Assembly (NCBI GenBank): GCA_023443285.1
Contig: JAEZVB010000029.1
Coordinates: 1-53,964, forward strand
Direction: 5' to 3'
DNA from: Bacillota bacterium
Lineage (GTDB): Bacteria > Bacillota > Negativicutes > Sporomusales > Sporomusaceae
DNA length: 53,964 nt
Part shown: positions 43,098 through 50,951 of the stretch, in pieces
Layout of the letters: each line of letters opens with the position of its first letter
How positions within the stretch are numbered: the stretch's first letter is position 1
The notes under the pieces: generated by a model
Told to the model about the DNA's origin: nothing
Seen by the model: only the letters and a program-made list of their open reading frames with translations
Databases searched by the model: none
Translations under genes and position numbers: made by a program

Positions 43098-43184
43098 ATG
43101 ACAATTATTGCAATCATAATAATATTATTGGTAGTCGGTTTAGTTATCGCCTTTTTTGATAGGATTACCTCTCCTTGGCGATAA
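43098..43184 (+). CDS. Single-helix membrane peptide, 28 residues
   Basis: An ideal AAGGAGG lies seven bases before the ATG at 43098-43100. The peptide is one hydrophobic helix (IIAIIIILLVVGLVIAFF) followed by a short polar tail DRITSPWR. It is too short for usual gene callers. Ribosome site, helix and position downstream of the 60-residue gene support a real gene. Small peptides of this shape commonly act by binding a membrane protein or as type I toxin-like peptides; no antitoxin RNA is evident. Confidence 0.55.
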   Translation: MTIIAIIIILLVVGLVIAFFDRITSPWR

Positions 43185-43266
43185 GTGCAGTCTACACCGA
43201 ACGCGAAATCAAATCAGTTGTAACTGAAGAGACTTGCCCCCCTGCCAGACGTGGTTTAAGAAACTG

Positions 43267-44916
43267 CTAATGATTACAATTAATCGTAGTAAATATTTGT
43301 ACTAACGCGGGGTCAAATTGAACGCCAGCATACCTCTTCAACTCTGCAATTGCGGCTTCATGGCTTATGGCCTTTCGATAAGGTCGGTCGCTAACCATAG
43401 CATCATAGGCATCGGCTATGGCAACAATACGACATTCTAAGGGAATTGCCTCCCCCTTAATTCCTAGGGGATAGCCTTTACCGTTCCACCACTCGTGATG
43501 TTTTAATATCCAGTCCGCAATAGGTAAGAGATCAGTAGATGCCTGAGCAATGCGATAGCCGATTTCACAATGCCGTTGTATCTGTTCTCTCTCTTCTTGG
43601 GCTAACAATCCAGCCTTATGCAGAATGCGGTCAGGAACGCCAATCTTGCCAACATCATGAAACTCGGCAAATAATTGAAGATCAGCAATCGCCGACCCCG
43701 GTATACCTGCTGCGATTGCAAAACTTGCTATTAAGCTCTGCAATCTATCACTATGAACCCCAGTATCATAATCCCGCGCCGATAACATATTTTTAACAGT
43801 CTGCATTATCGAGCCCTCAGTACCGGCCTTGCGATATAGTTTTTCTCGATACATTTTATTATCGGCATCACGCAATAGCTCGCGTGTTGACTTATCGGTA
43901 CCGATAGAATAGGCGTAACCAACCGACATCTCTAACGGAATGGCAACTCCAGCAAAATTTTCATTTTCCATCTGAATGCTATCGTGAATACGTTTATACA
44001 TGACCTCCATATCATTCATAGTAACCCCGCTAACTATAACAGCAAATTCATCCCCACCAATTCTTGCAATAATACTATTTTCTTCAAATGACGCGTTAAG
44101 GGCGTTTGCCGCACGAACCAGCATGGCATCCCCTTGCTCATGACCTAATGTATCATTAATAAATTTCAACCTGTCTACATCTACTGCAAATACGCCAATT
44201 CCACTTTCTCTCGGACAAGCAGTTTCGGTTACTTCCCTTTCAAAATACGTCCGGTTATAAAGCCCAGTCAAGGCATCATGGTAGCTTACATACAATAAGT
44301 TTTCCTGGGCCTGTTGGCTTTGCATCAAATATTTTTTAGCTTTTTCATGTTCTTGGTTATAATGCTTTAGAATTATCACAATAACTGTTGTATTGGCAAT
44401 TACAGTAGTTGTTAATCCTATTAAAATGTCAATATATCTTTCAGCATTACTGGAGTAACCGATAATAATAGAAGGATAGGTATATTCAAAAAATATAAGA
44501 GCACTCGATATTGTAATATAATAAGCGATTACCACGATTCTTTTAAGACCGAAAAATACAGTTGCCCCCATCGTGGAAAACAATATTATATAAAAGGGAA
44601 TACTCCCGGAAATTCCCCCATTAAAAATCCATGCTATCGGAGTAATAATAAAAACTGTGCTTATCAAAAGAAGCACAGCAGGTGCATACTTTTTCCTTAC
44701 AACAGACAAATAGTACAAGCCTGCTATAATAACGCTGCCAATTATGCAGGTCAACACAAGCAAAAAATCTAAATTAAGCAGATAATTGGTGATAGCGCTC
44801 CATACAGCTATAATAAAGCCAAAAATTAATACTATATTAAGCAACCGATGCTCAATTGAGAATTGAGTTTCTTCTCCAATCAGCCTATGCAATCCAAACC
44901 CCACTATTACCAACAC
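43267..44916 (-). CDS. Membrane GGDEF/HD-GYP c-di-GMP enzyme, second copy
   Basis: The 549-residue protein has about six membrane segments (25-185), a short coiled coil, a GGDEF domain with GGDEF at 287-291 but no RxxD feedback site, and an HD-GYP domain with HDVGK (420-424) and HHEWWNGKGYP (473-483). Both halves look active. It differs from the earlier GGDEF/HD-GYP protein by the lost inhibitory site. The start is uncertain: a GTG at 44914-44916 is used, with AGGTAG very near; other GTG and TTG codons follow. An EamA gene lies upstream on the same strand. Confidence 0.93.
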   Translation of the reverse strand: MLVIVGFGLHRLIGEETQFSIEHRLLNIVLIFGFIIAVWSAITNYLLNLDFLLVLTCIIGSVIIAGLYYLSVVRKKYAPAVLLLISTVFIITPIAWIFNGGISGSIPFYIILFSTMGATVFFGLKRIVVIAYYITISSALIFFEYTYPSIIIGYSSNAERYIDILIGLTTTVIANTTVIVIILKHYNQEHEKAKKYLMQSQQAQENLLYVSYHDALTGLYNRTYFEREVTETACPRESGIGVFAVDVDRLKFINDTLGHEQGDAMLVRAANALNASFEENSIIARIGGDEFAVIVSGVTMNDMEVMYKRIHDSIQMENENFAGVAIPLEMSVGYAYSIGTDKSTRELLRDADNKMYREKLYRKAGTEGSIMQTVKNMLSARDYDTGVHSDRLQSLIASFAIAAGIPGSAIADLQLFAEFHDVGKIGVPDRILHKAGLLAQEEREQIQRHCEIGYRIAQASTDLLPIADWILKHHEWWNGKGYPLGIKGEAIPLECRIVAIADAYDAMVSDRPYRKAISHEAAIAELKRYAGVQFDPALVQIFTTINCNH

Positions 44917-44995
44917 CTACCTGATCGTCCTCGCCTGTCGAGGCATATTGAAGGGGCTACCCCAGCCAAACTATAATATAACCCACTACTTATAT

Positions 44996-45925
44996 TTAGC
45001 TGCCTAAGTTGCACTCTTGGCAGCTACTTTTTGCAGTATCGTGCTTTTTCTGTTTTATAGACTCTTTAGTCCCTAAATAAATGGCTCCAAGCACACAAAT
45101 CATTCCAAGTAAATGCTTAAACCCAAAATACTCATCTAGAAAAACTCCACTAACAATTGTTGCTGCTATTGGCATAACTCCAGTATATAGCCCTGCTACG
45201 TTTGCATTAACTTTTTCAACTCCACGATACCATAAGATAAATGACAATACGCTTGCAGTTATCGCATAATAGATAATCATAATCCAAGTAACATTATTAA
45301 TATTACTAAAACTATACCTTAAAACCTCATTGACTGCAAAAGGAAAAAACAAAAGCAAGCCGATAAAATTTACGCCCACTGCCATCTGCAGAGGTGTCAA
45401 AACACCTGCAAGCTTTTTTGCATAGATTGTGAATAGAGCCTCCGATATTACAGCACCTATTACAAGTATATTCCCTAATAATGTACTTCCTTCTCTTGTA
45501 GAAATTCCTTGAAAAGTAGTAAGCAAAATGCCAATTACAGCAAGAGAAATTGAAACAACTTGCTTCATCGAAAGTTTTTCCTTTAAAAAAACGAAGGACA
45601 ATATGCCTATAGCTGCCGGAATTGTACTTGTAATAATCCCTGCTGAAGTAGCCGTGGTTAGTTTAACTCCATATAGCATTAAAATACTAAATAAAAAAAC
45701 GCCAAAAAAAGCTTGCAGAAATAAGTAACTTAAGTTACTTTGAGTATAGTTTATGTTTTCCTGTCCCTTCCATTTCAATAATGGAATTAAAAAAATCAAT
45801 GCAATAAAAAAACGAATTTCTGAAAATAGAAACACAGGTACTTCTTGAACTATAAATTTCCCTACTGCAATATTTCCTCCCACGAGCGCCATTGACAAAG
45901 CCAGTTGAAAGTATGCTAACGTCAT
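44996..45925 (-). CDS. EamA-family (DMT) transporter, second copy
   Basis: The start is the ATG at 45923-45925, after AGGAGAAGTGTAT. The 309-residue protein has ten membrane segments in two EamA repeats (for example AGIITSTIPAAIGILSFVFLKEKLSMKQVVSISLAVIGILL, and AGLYTGVMPIAATIVSGVFLDEYFGFKHLLGMICVLGAIYL). It is a metabolite exporter of unknown substrate. It shares motifs with the EamA gene at 36579 and its C-terminal tail (CQECNLGS) carries a Cys pair. It is in the same direction as the second GGDEF/HD-GYP gene, 79 bases upstream of it. Confidence 0.92.
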   Translation of the reverse strand: MTLAYFQLALSMALVGGNIAVGKFIVQEVPVFLFSEIRFFIALIFLIPLLKWKGQENINYTQSNLSYLFLQAFFGVFLFSILMLYGVKLTTATSAGIITSTIPAAIGILSFVFLKEKLSMKQVVSISLAVIGILLTTFQGISTREGSTLLGNILVIGAVISEALFTIYAKKLAGVLTPLQMAVGVNFIGLLLFFPFAVNEVLRYSFSNINNVTWIMIIYYAITASVLSFILWYRGVEKVNANVAGLYTGVMPIAATIVSGVFLDEYFGFKHLLGMICVLGAIYLGTKESIKQKKHDTAKSSCQECNLGS

Positions 45926-45954
45926 ATACACTTCTCCTATTAATTAATCACAAA

Positions 45955-45983
45955 ATCAGAGGGTCAGGCTTGACTTATTACAA
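45955..45983. repeat. Short interspersed repeat, copy A
   Basis: AATCAGAGGGTCAGGC followed by TTGACTTATTAC. The same string, less one base, recurs at 46872-46899. The AGGGTCAGGC/GACTTATTA pattern resembles extragenic repeats found near REP-associated tyrosine transposases (an inference). The TATTAC tail recurs once more at about 45993 as GACTTATTT. Confidence 0.55.
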
Positions 45984-46076
45984 AATTGACTTATTTGCAG
46001 AACAGCCAAGGGGTACTGTCACCCATTGAAAGAGAAAGAACCGGCAGTCGCAGCCATATTGAACCATTCATACAGC

Positions 46077-46112
46077 AATAGCAAGGCTTCAGAGATTCTG
46101 AGCCTTGCTATT
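46077..46112. terminator. Long hairpin in the repeat region
   Basis: AATAGCAAGGC (46077-46087) pairs with GCCTTGCTATT (46102-46112), with TCAG/CTGA inside, followed by ACTATATTTT. It is a plausible terminator on the plus strand for a lost gene, and for the PagL-like gene on the minus strand. Confidence 0.6.
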
Positions 46113-46114
46113 AC

Positions 46115-46163
46115 TATATTTTGTCGATATTTTGCAGGTAATAGCATCTCCTGTGAGCGTTAA
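46115..46163 (-). pseudogene. Degraded copy of the 5' end of the small gene at 51631
   Basis: TATATTTTGTCGATATTTT and ATCTCCTGTGAG at 46115-46156 match the start region of the 51631-51828 gene (51805-51850), including its ribosome site (GGAG on the minus strand) and first codons. In this copy the ATG has become CTG and a base is missing, so it is not translated. It marks a lost relative of that gene. Confidence 0.6.
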
Positions 46164-46221
46164 AAAATCCAATATAATCTAAATTTAACCACATTAATGG
46201 TATATAACAATTTTACCGGAT

Positions 46222-46755
46222 TTAAAAATTTGTCACAAATCCTAGTGAAACTCCGTGGGCGTCATAGGAAGGATTATGAGATTTAAAACCATTAGAAACA
46301 TGCATTAGCATATACCCGATATTCACTGAAGAATTTTTATCGATTTTGTAAATCAATCGAGGTCCAATCCGCCACATAAAATTAAATTTTTTGCCTCCGT
46401 CCGGAAATATTTTATCATATACGATAAATCCGCCGCTCATATCTAATGCTACTGATAGCTTGCCAGAGAGGTTTCTTTCATTGCCAATCATATAAACAGG
46501 CCCGATGCCGACTGCAGAACTGTTTCGAGTCGGTTGTTCAAAAGCAATATCTCCCTGTAGCCGAGTGATTGTAATCCCTCTATATACAGATCTATTTTTC
46601 GTTTCAGAAATTTTCTCAAAAATATGTAATGATACCGTATCAAGATGTCGGTCATTTCCGCTTGGAGTCAAGTAATCCCAATTTAATTCAAGCTTGGAAC
46701 CGGCATCATAACAATTTGAATTTCCTGGTATGCAAATAAACCAAAAATTAATCAT
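46222..46755 (-). CDS. PagL-like lipid A 3-O-deacylase / acyloxyacyl hydrolase-family outer-membrane protein
   Basis: The protein ends as an outer-membrane beta barrel: alternating strands and a final SLGFVTNF aromatic end. The PagL motif is MHVSNG (His152, Ser154 of this start), where His and Ser of the catalytic triad lie. The third residue, Glu in PagL about twelve residues later, is Asp165 here, if the alignment holds. Such enzymes remove the 3-O acyl chain of lipid A, so a diderm LPS envelope is implied. The first ATG leaves a poor signal peptide. Twelve more codons upstream (from ATC at 46783-46785, six bases after AAGGAG) give RRLICLVIMINFWFICIPG, a proper signal. The start is probably that non-canonical ATC. 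Confidence 0.8.
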   Translation of the reverse strand: MINFWFICIPGNSNCYDAGSKLELNWDYLTPSGNDRHLDTVSLHIFEKISETKNRSVYRGITITRLQGDIAFEQPTRNSSAVGIGPVYMIGNERNLSGKLSVALDMSGGFIVYDKIFPDGGKKFNFMWRIGPRLIYKIDKNSSVNIGYMLMHVSNGFKSHNPSYDAHGVSLGFVTNF

Positions 46756-46871
46756 GATTACTAAACAAATTAATCTACGAACGATACGCCACTCCTTATT
46801 TGAAAATTTTGGCAGACACTATTATTATACTTACGTAGATTTCAAGTTGCAACATAAATTAGCCGCCAGCG

Positions 46872-46899
46872 GAATCAGAGGGTCAGGCTGACTTATTAT
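46872..46899. repeat. Short interspersed repeat, copy B
   Basis: GAATCAGAGGGTCAGGC then TGACTTATTATA. It matches copy A at 45955-45983. The two copies flank the PagL-like gene in the same orientation. Confidence 0.55.
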
Positions 46900-47045
46900 A
46901 TATATTTCCCAATCATTACATCCGATTATTTTCCTGCAACGAAAAGACAGGGACTATGTTTCATTAAACAAGTTCCCTGCCCTCTGTAAGATAACATTGT
47001 ATTTTGAAGGGACATCCGGAGGTATTCGGTTTAACTTTTTGCCTG

Positions 47046-47333
47046 TTACCCAAGCAGCGGTTTTAATTCATCAACATACATTGTCGGTAAAAACTCAATA
47101 ATTTCATAATCAGTCAGCTTCTTAGCGTAAAATGGATCTTCGGCAATAATATTATCAACTTCAGCTCTGTCTTTCGCTGTGCATACAATAGTTCCGCCAA
47201 CGCGCGGATTTTGCGGGCCGGAACAAACAAATTTGCCGAGAGCATAATATTTATTCAAATATTCAACATGGGCAGGCAGAGCGTTATCAATTTCGCTAAG
47301 CTCGCTTTTATATTTTAAAATCAAAATATACAT
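47046..47333 (-). CDS. YciI-family protein
   Basis: The 95-residue protein shows the YciI fold: MYILILKYKSELSEIDNALPAHVEYLNKYYALGKFVCSGPQNPRVGGTIVC, with the conserved His (AHVEYL) and GKFVCSGP, then PFYAKKLTDYEIIEF. YciI-like proteins form ferredoxin-like dimers and are thought to bind a small ligand or act as lyases on phenols or chlorinated compounds. Its substrate is unknown. It is divergent from a MocR regulator with GTAC-rich repeats between, so it is probably that regulator's target. AGGAGAG lies before the ATG. Confidence 0.92.
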   Translation of the reverse strand: MYILILKYKSELSEIDNALPAHVEYLNKYYALGKFVCSGPQNPRVGGTIVCTAKDRAEVDNIIAEDPFYAKKLTDYEIIEFLPTMYVDELKPLLG

Positions 47334-47354
47334 ATATAATCTCTCCTCTTCTTT

Positions 47355-47452
47355 TAGTACAGGAATTATTTGTAACTACGTAGTACAATGGTTATTATAG
47401 AGTAAAACATTTTTTACCACAACGAATAAAATTGTACGTTGTACTAGTACAG
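47355..47452. promoter_or_regulatory. Divergent yciI-mocR promoter with GTAC operator repeats
   Basis: A plus-strand promoter, TTGTAA (47370-47375), 17 bases, TATTAT (47393-47398), sits between yciI and mocR. TAGTACAG or TAGTACAA recurs at 47355, 47381 and 47446. TTGTACG and TTGTACT form a 7-base direct repeat at 47432-47445. The palindrome ACTACGTAGT is at 47375-47384. MocR dimers bind such direct and inverted repeats. Confidence 0.65.
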
Positions 47453-47464
47453 AAGAGGTCAGTC

Positions 47465-48793
47465 ATGCCAAAATATATGGAAATTGCAAATTACTTGCTA
47501 AAGAAAATTGAAAACAGCGAAGTCAGGACGGAAGAACGCATGCCGACTATTCGTGAACTGGCAGAACTGTTTCAGTGCAGCAAGGTGACAGCAGTCAGAG
47601 CTTATGCCGAGCTGCAGCAGCGGCATATAGTCTTTGCTATTCCACAGGATGGCTATTATCTGGTAAATAACAAAAAAGCTGAAGTCGACCCCAAACCTAT
47701 AAACTTTGTCTCAACCACCCCTGATGATACAGCTCTCCCTTATCGGGAAATTGAGCATTGTCTAAATGGGGCTATTAATAAGTATCAGCATGTCCTTTTT
47801 AATTTTGCTCCGCCACAGGGCTTATTAGGTCTAACTGCAGCTATGAAAGAGCATCTGGAGGATTATCAAATTTTTTCCAACCCGGATAATCTGTTTATTA
47901 CGGCAGGCGCAAAGCAAACACTACATATTTTGGCGGCTATGCCGTTTCCTAATAATAAAACTAATATTTTAGTAGAGCAGCCAACATATAATGGACTGGT
48001 AAAGTTTTTGGAAGCAAGTAAGTTTCCAGCATACGGAGTCACAAGAAACTTTGCCGGCTTAGATTTAGCCGAACTTGAACAGCACTTTGCCAAAAATAGC
48101 ATCAAGCTTTTCTATACTGTGCCAAGGTTTCATAATCCCTTAGGCACAAGCCTAACTAAAAATGAACGCAAAGCAATTTTAAACCTTGCTGATAAATATG
48201 ATGTTTATATCATCGAAGATGATTATTTAAGTGATTTAGAGCCGCAGAATAACGCCAATTGTTTGTATTATGAAGATATGAATGACAGAGTTATCTATAT
48301 TAAAACCTTTTCTAAAATATTGTTACCCGGCCTCCGAATTGCCGCAGCAGTAATACCTAAAGTGCTTACCGAGCACTTTACAGAGTATAAAAAATGGATA
48401 GATTTAAATACCTCGGTTTTATCTCAAGGGGCGTTAGAAATATACATAAAATCCGGTATGATTAAAACGCACCGCAAAAAGATACGGCAAATCTATGCTA
48501 AAAAGATGAAGCTGCTTAATGAGTTAGTAGCAGCGGCACCCATTCCTCATATTTGCTGGCATATCCCTAAATCCGGCTTTTTCGCCTGTGGAGAATTTTT
48601 GCGTGTTATTGATATAGATAAACTGATAAAGAGGCTTACAGAGAAAAATATAATCATTAATAATATATGCGAAAATTACATAGATACTTATTATAATGAT
48701 AGAATTTTGAAGCTTAGCCTAAGTAAAGTTAGCCTTGATAATATAAGCTATGGTATTGATACTATTTTGGATGAAATAAAGAAAGTTGAGTGA
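47465..48793 (+). CDS. MocR/PdxR-family regulator, copy 2
   Basis: The start is the ATG at 47465 after GAGGTCAGTC; the frame could extend to 47432 without a ribosome site. The 442-residue protein has a GntR helix-turn-helix (about 1-70: YMEIANYLLKKIENSEVRTEERMPTIRELAELFQCSKVTAVRAYAELQQRH). The aminotransferase domain has the PLP Lys in YIKTFSKILLPGLRIAAAV. It is distinct in sequence from the MocR at 37652. The probable target is the divergent yciI gene and its own promoter. Confidence 0.94.
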   Translation: MPKYMEIANYLLKKIENSEVRTEERMPTIRELAELFQCSKVTAVRAYAELQQRHIVFAIPQDGYYLVNNKKAEVDPKPINFVSTTPDDTALPYREIEHCLNGAINKYQHVLFNFAPPQGLLGLTAAMKEHLEDYQIFSNPDNLFITAGAKQTLHILAAMPFPNNKTNILVEQPTYNGLVKFLEASKFPAYGVTRNFAGLDLAELEQHFAKNSIKLFYTVPRFHNPLGTSLTKNERKAILNLADKYDVYIIEDDYLSDLEPQNNANCLYYEDMNDRVIYIKTFSKILLPGLRIAAAVIPKVLTEHFTEYKKWIDLNTSVLSQGALEIYIKSGMIKTHRKKIRQIYAKKMKLLNELVAAAPIPHICWHIPKSGFFACGEFLRVIDIDKLIKRLTEKNIIINNICENYIDTYYNDRILKLSLSKVSLDNISYGIDTILDEIKKVE

Positions 48794-48921
48794 AGTAATG
48801 CACTTAAAATCCAATTAATGTAAAATAAGGTTTATTTTGCGAGAGGACAATCCAATTCAGATACGTTTCTACTCATCTAGCATATCATACACAAACAAGA
48901 ACTATGGAGGTGTATGTATCC

Positions 48922-50169
48922 TTGAACGGAGTAGACCTTCCTCGAAAGCTAAGGCTACCCAGCCATGTCATAGATTTTCACTGTGCCCAGTGCGGCGAAT
49001 GCTGCACTAATAAGTGGAAGATCCGCGTGGATGCTGTATCTTACGATAAGCTACATAAAAAGTTTGAAGAACTTGGTCGGCAAAAGAAACTTGAGGATAG
49101 TGTTTTACATGGTAAAGATGGTTCATGTATTCGATTTCTCGATAATGGCAAGTGCCCCTACCGGTCAGATAATAACCTATGCGCAATACAGCTTGAGCTA
49201 GGAGAAGCGTACCTGCTGGATATCTGCAAAGTATATCCCCGAAACATCTTTGCCTCGCAGCAGAAGCTTGAATTTTCTTTATTTCTGACTTGTATGACTG
49301 CTGTAAAAACATTACAGCGTGGACCTATCACTTTCATCGAAAGCTCGTTGCCCATATTAGATAGTAATAACATACCATTTTCCTTCATGCAACCCAATAG
49401 TTTCAAACACTACTGCCCCGAAAAATCCCTTCTGGGTATATTAGAGCTCCCTTACAACGTATTAGAAGACTATCTTATCAAACTGATCCAAGACCACCGT
49501 TACACGATAAGCCAGCGCCTAGTTGCAGTAGGACATGCGCTCAGGCATTTAATCGCCGAGAATTCATCTAAAAGCAACAAAGCATTTCAAGGTTTCGACG
49601 GTATTTGCAGTGATAATCAATTCTACTGCCTAGAGCCTGACTGGGACTGGCATCTGAAGCAATTGTATTTTATGTCCAACATCTTCTTAAAGAAATTCCC
49701 CACTTTGCCCATGTCGCAGCAACTGAGAAGTATACTATTGGTCTTCTCATCCGAAAAACTGCAGCATAATGAGTCGGGGGAAGGGAGTTTTTGTTCAAAA
49801 ATAGAGCCGCCTAGCCCAAGCTATTATCAAAGAACTCTGGATCAATATTACCGACCCGCTCTCAGTACAATAGAACCTATTTTAGAAAACTATATGGTAA
49901 ATTATATCCTTAACAAGCACTTCTATCTTAAGCCGTTACATTTTGCTTATTACCGAATGGTCTTTGGCTTAGCTGCCATCACCGCAGTTAGTCTGGGCTA
50001 CAGCCTACAAACAAACCAGCCTGTAGGCCAGCATACCACTCTACAAGCTATTTACGACATAGAGAACATTTTCTACAACAGCTGGTTCTATCCATATATT
50101 TCGTTCATTCAAAGTGGAAAGAGTTCTCTACATGTTATTGAAAACGGTTTGTGTCTTGCCAGTATATAA
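48922..50169 (+). CDS. FliB-like lysine N-methylase family Cys-cluster protein
   Basis: I prefer TTG at 48922 since GGAGG lies 11 bases before it; an ATG at 48904 has no ribosome site. The 415-residue protein carries FHCAQCGECCTNKWKI (four Cys at 21, 24, 27 and 28), then CPYRSDNNLCAIQLELGEAYLLDICKVYPRN. This is the CxxCxxxCC cluster layout of flagellin lysine-N-methylases, which methylate flagellin at the membrane. The rest (about 150-415) is helical and matches the family size. No flagellin genes lie near, so the target protein is unknown. Cluster type is inferred. Confidence 0.8.
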   Translation: MNGVDLPRKLRLPSHVIDFHCAQCGECCTNKWKIRVDAVSYDKLHKKFEELGRQKKLEDSVLHGKDGSCIRFLDNGKCPYRSDNNLCAIQLELGEAYLLDICKVYPRNIFASQQKLEFSLFLTCMTAVKTLQRGPITFIESSLPILDSNNIPFSFMQPNSFKHYCPEKSLLGILELPYNVLEDYLIKLIQDHRYTISQRLVAVGHALRHLIAENSSKSNKAFQGFDGICSDNQFYCLEPDWDWHLKQLYFMSNIFLKKFPTLPMSQQLRSILLVFSSEKLQHNESGEGSFCSKIEPPSPSYYQRTLDQYYRPALSTIEPILENYMVNYILNKHFYLKPLHFAYYRMVFGLAAITAVSLGYSLQTNQPVGQHTTLQAIYDIENIFYNSWFYPYISFIQSGKSSLHVIENGLCLASI

Positions 50170-50180
50170 ATGAGACTTGC

Positions 50181-50208
50181 TTCAGGTGGGGTTTTAACCC
50201 CACCTGAA
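50181..50208 (+). terminator. Terminator-like hairpin after the FliB-like gene
   Basis: A perfect 13-bp stem TTCAGGTGGGGTT/AACCCCACCTGAA with a 2-base loop. There is no T run, so termination is likely but not certain. Confidence 0.65.
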
Positions 50209-50354
50209 ACTTAGTCGAATTATCCAGGGACTTAGCCGTTCTTTACTCCCGCCTACAGAGGACGGGAGTATTAGAACAGGTTAGTCATCGGATAAATTAG
50301 CTTGCTATCGCAAACACAAAATAGTCCCGCCCCTTATCCATACATTCTACAAAT

Positions 50355-50410
50355 GAACGGGACAAAATAGCTGACACCTACGAGGAGGTGTCAGCAGTTT
50401 TGTCCCGTTC
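50355..50410 (-). terminator. Long nested hairpin downstream of the sigma-K gene
   Basis: GAACGGGACAAAA (50355-50367) pairs with TTTTGTCCCGTTC (50398-50410), and CTGACACCT with AGGTGTCAG inside. On the minus strand the inner stem is followed by CTATTTTG, so it can terminate the gene at 50442. The length and symmetry could also fit a MITE-like element. Confidence 0.6.
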
Positions 50411-50441
50411 CCAGGGCTATACGTAATTATTTATTTTAAGA

Positions 50442-50771
50442 TTAGGCACCCTTGCCTTTCTCAACGCAGCCTCCGCTTGGCCCCACACTGGCAATATTCG
50501 CTACATTAAGCCGAACTAGATCACCATCCTGATAAAGCGGGGGATTTGTGGTCTCTATATTACCGTTTTCTCTTATGATTGCTGCATCACAGGTTAGTTC
50601 AAGTAAAACAAACTCATTTTCATTCTCCACGTTAATGTGAGGCTGATAATGTTCAGTTTTACGCCCGTCGTCACGATCCTTTACAAATTGCCCCTGAAAT
50701 ACGATACGGTCTATTGTCACCACAGTTACGGCTCCTAAACAATTGACAATGTTGTTGTTTTGAGATCCCAT
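50442..50771 (-). CDS. Hypothetical small protein, probably late-sporulation
   Basis: The start is the ATG at 50769-50771 after AAAGGAGGAAAAAG; an ATG-opened frame to 50894 has no ribosome site and would read through the promoter. The 109-residue protein begins MGSQNNNIVNCLGAVTVVTIDRIVFQGQ, has a His/Glu-rich middle (RKTEHYQPHINVENENEFVLLEL), and ends SGGCVEKGKGA. It has two Cys (residues 11 and 103) and no signal peptide or helix. I do not recognise the family. It has an exact sigma-K promoter, so a mother-cell coat or outer-layer protein is likely. A divergent YkgJ-type gene lies next to it. Confidence 0.75.
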   Translation of the reverse strand: MGSQNNNIVNCLGAVTVVTIDRIVFQGQFVKDRDDGRKTEHYQPHINVENENEFVLLELTCDAAIIRENGNIETTNPPLYQDGDLVRLNVANIASVGPSGGCVEKGKGA

Positions 50772-50814
50772 TCTTTTTCCTCCTTTTAATAGAATCTTAG
50801 GTATTTCCCTGCTA

Positions 50815-50842
50815 TATACTATGCATGATGTTATGTCGATGT
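50815..50842 (-). promoter_or_regulatory. Predicted sigma-K promoter
   Basis: On the minus strand AC (50841-50842), 17 bases, CATAGTATA (50815-50823), an exact AC-N17-CATANNNTA fit. It lies 44 bases before the ATG of the 109-residue gene. Confidence 0.7.
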
Positions 50843-50951
50843 GATTTGGGCGGGACCATACGCATAAATTTCTGAGAAGAAGTGAAGATTCCACAAATAG
50901 GTAAACCTATGATTTTAGCATTTACTATCAATTTTTTTGAGGAGAGACGTA

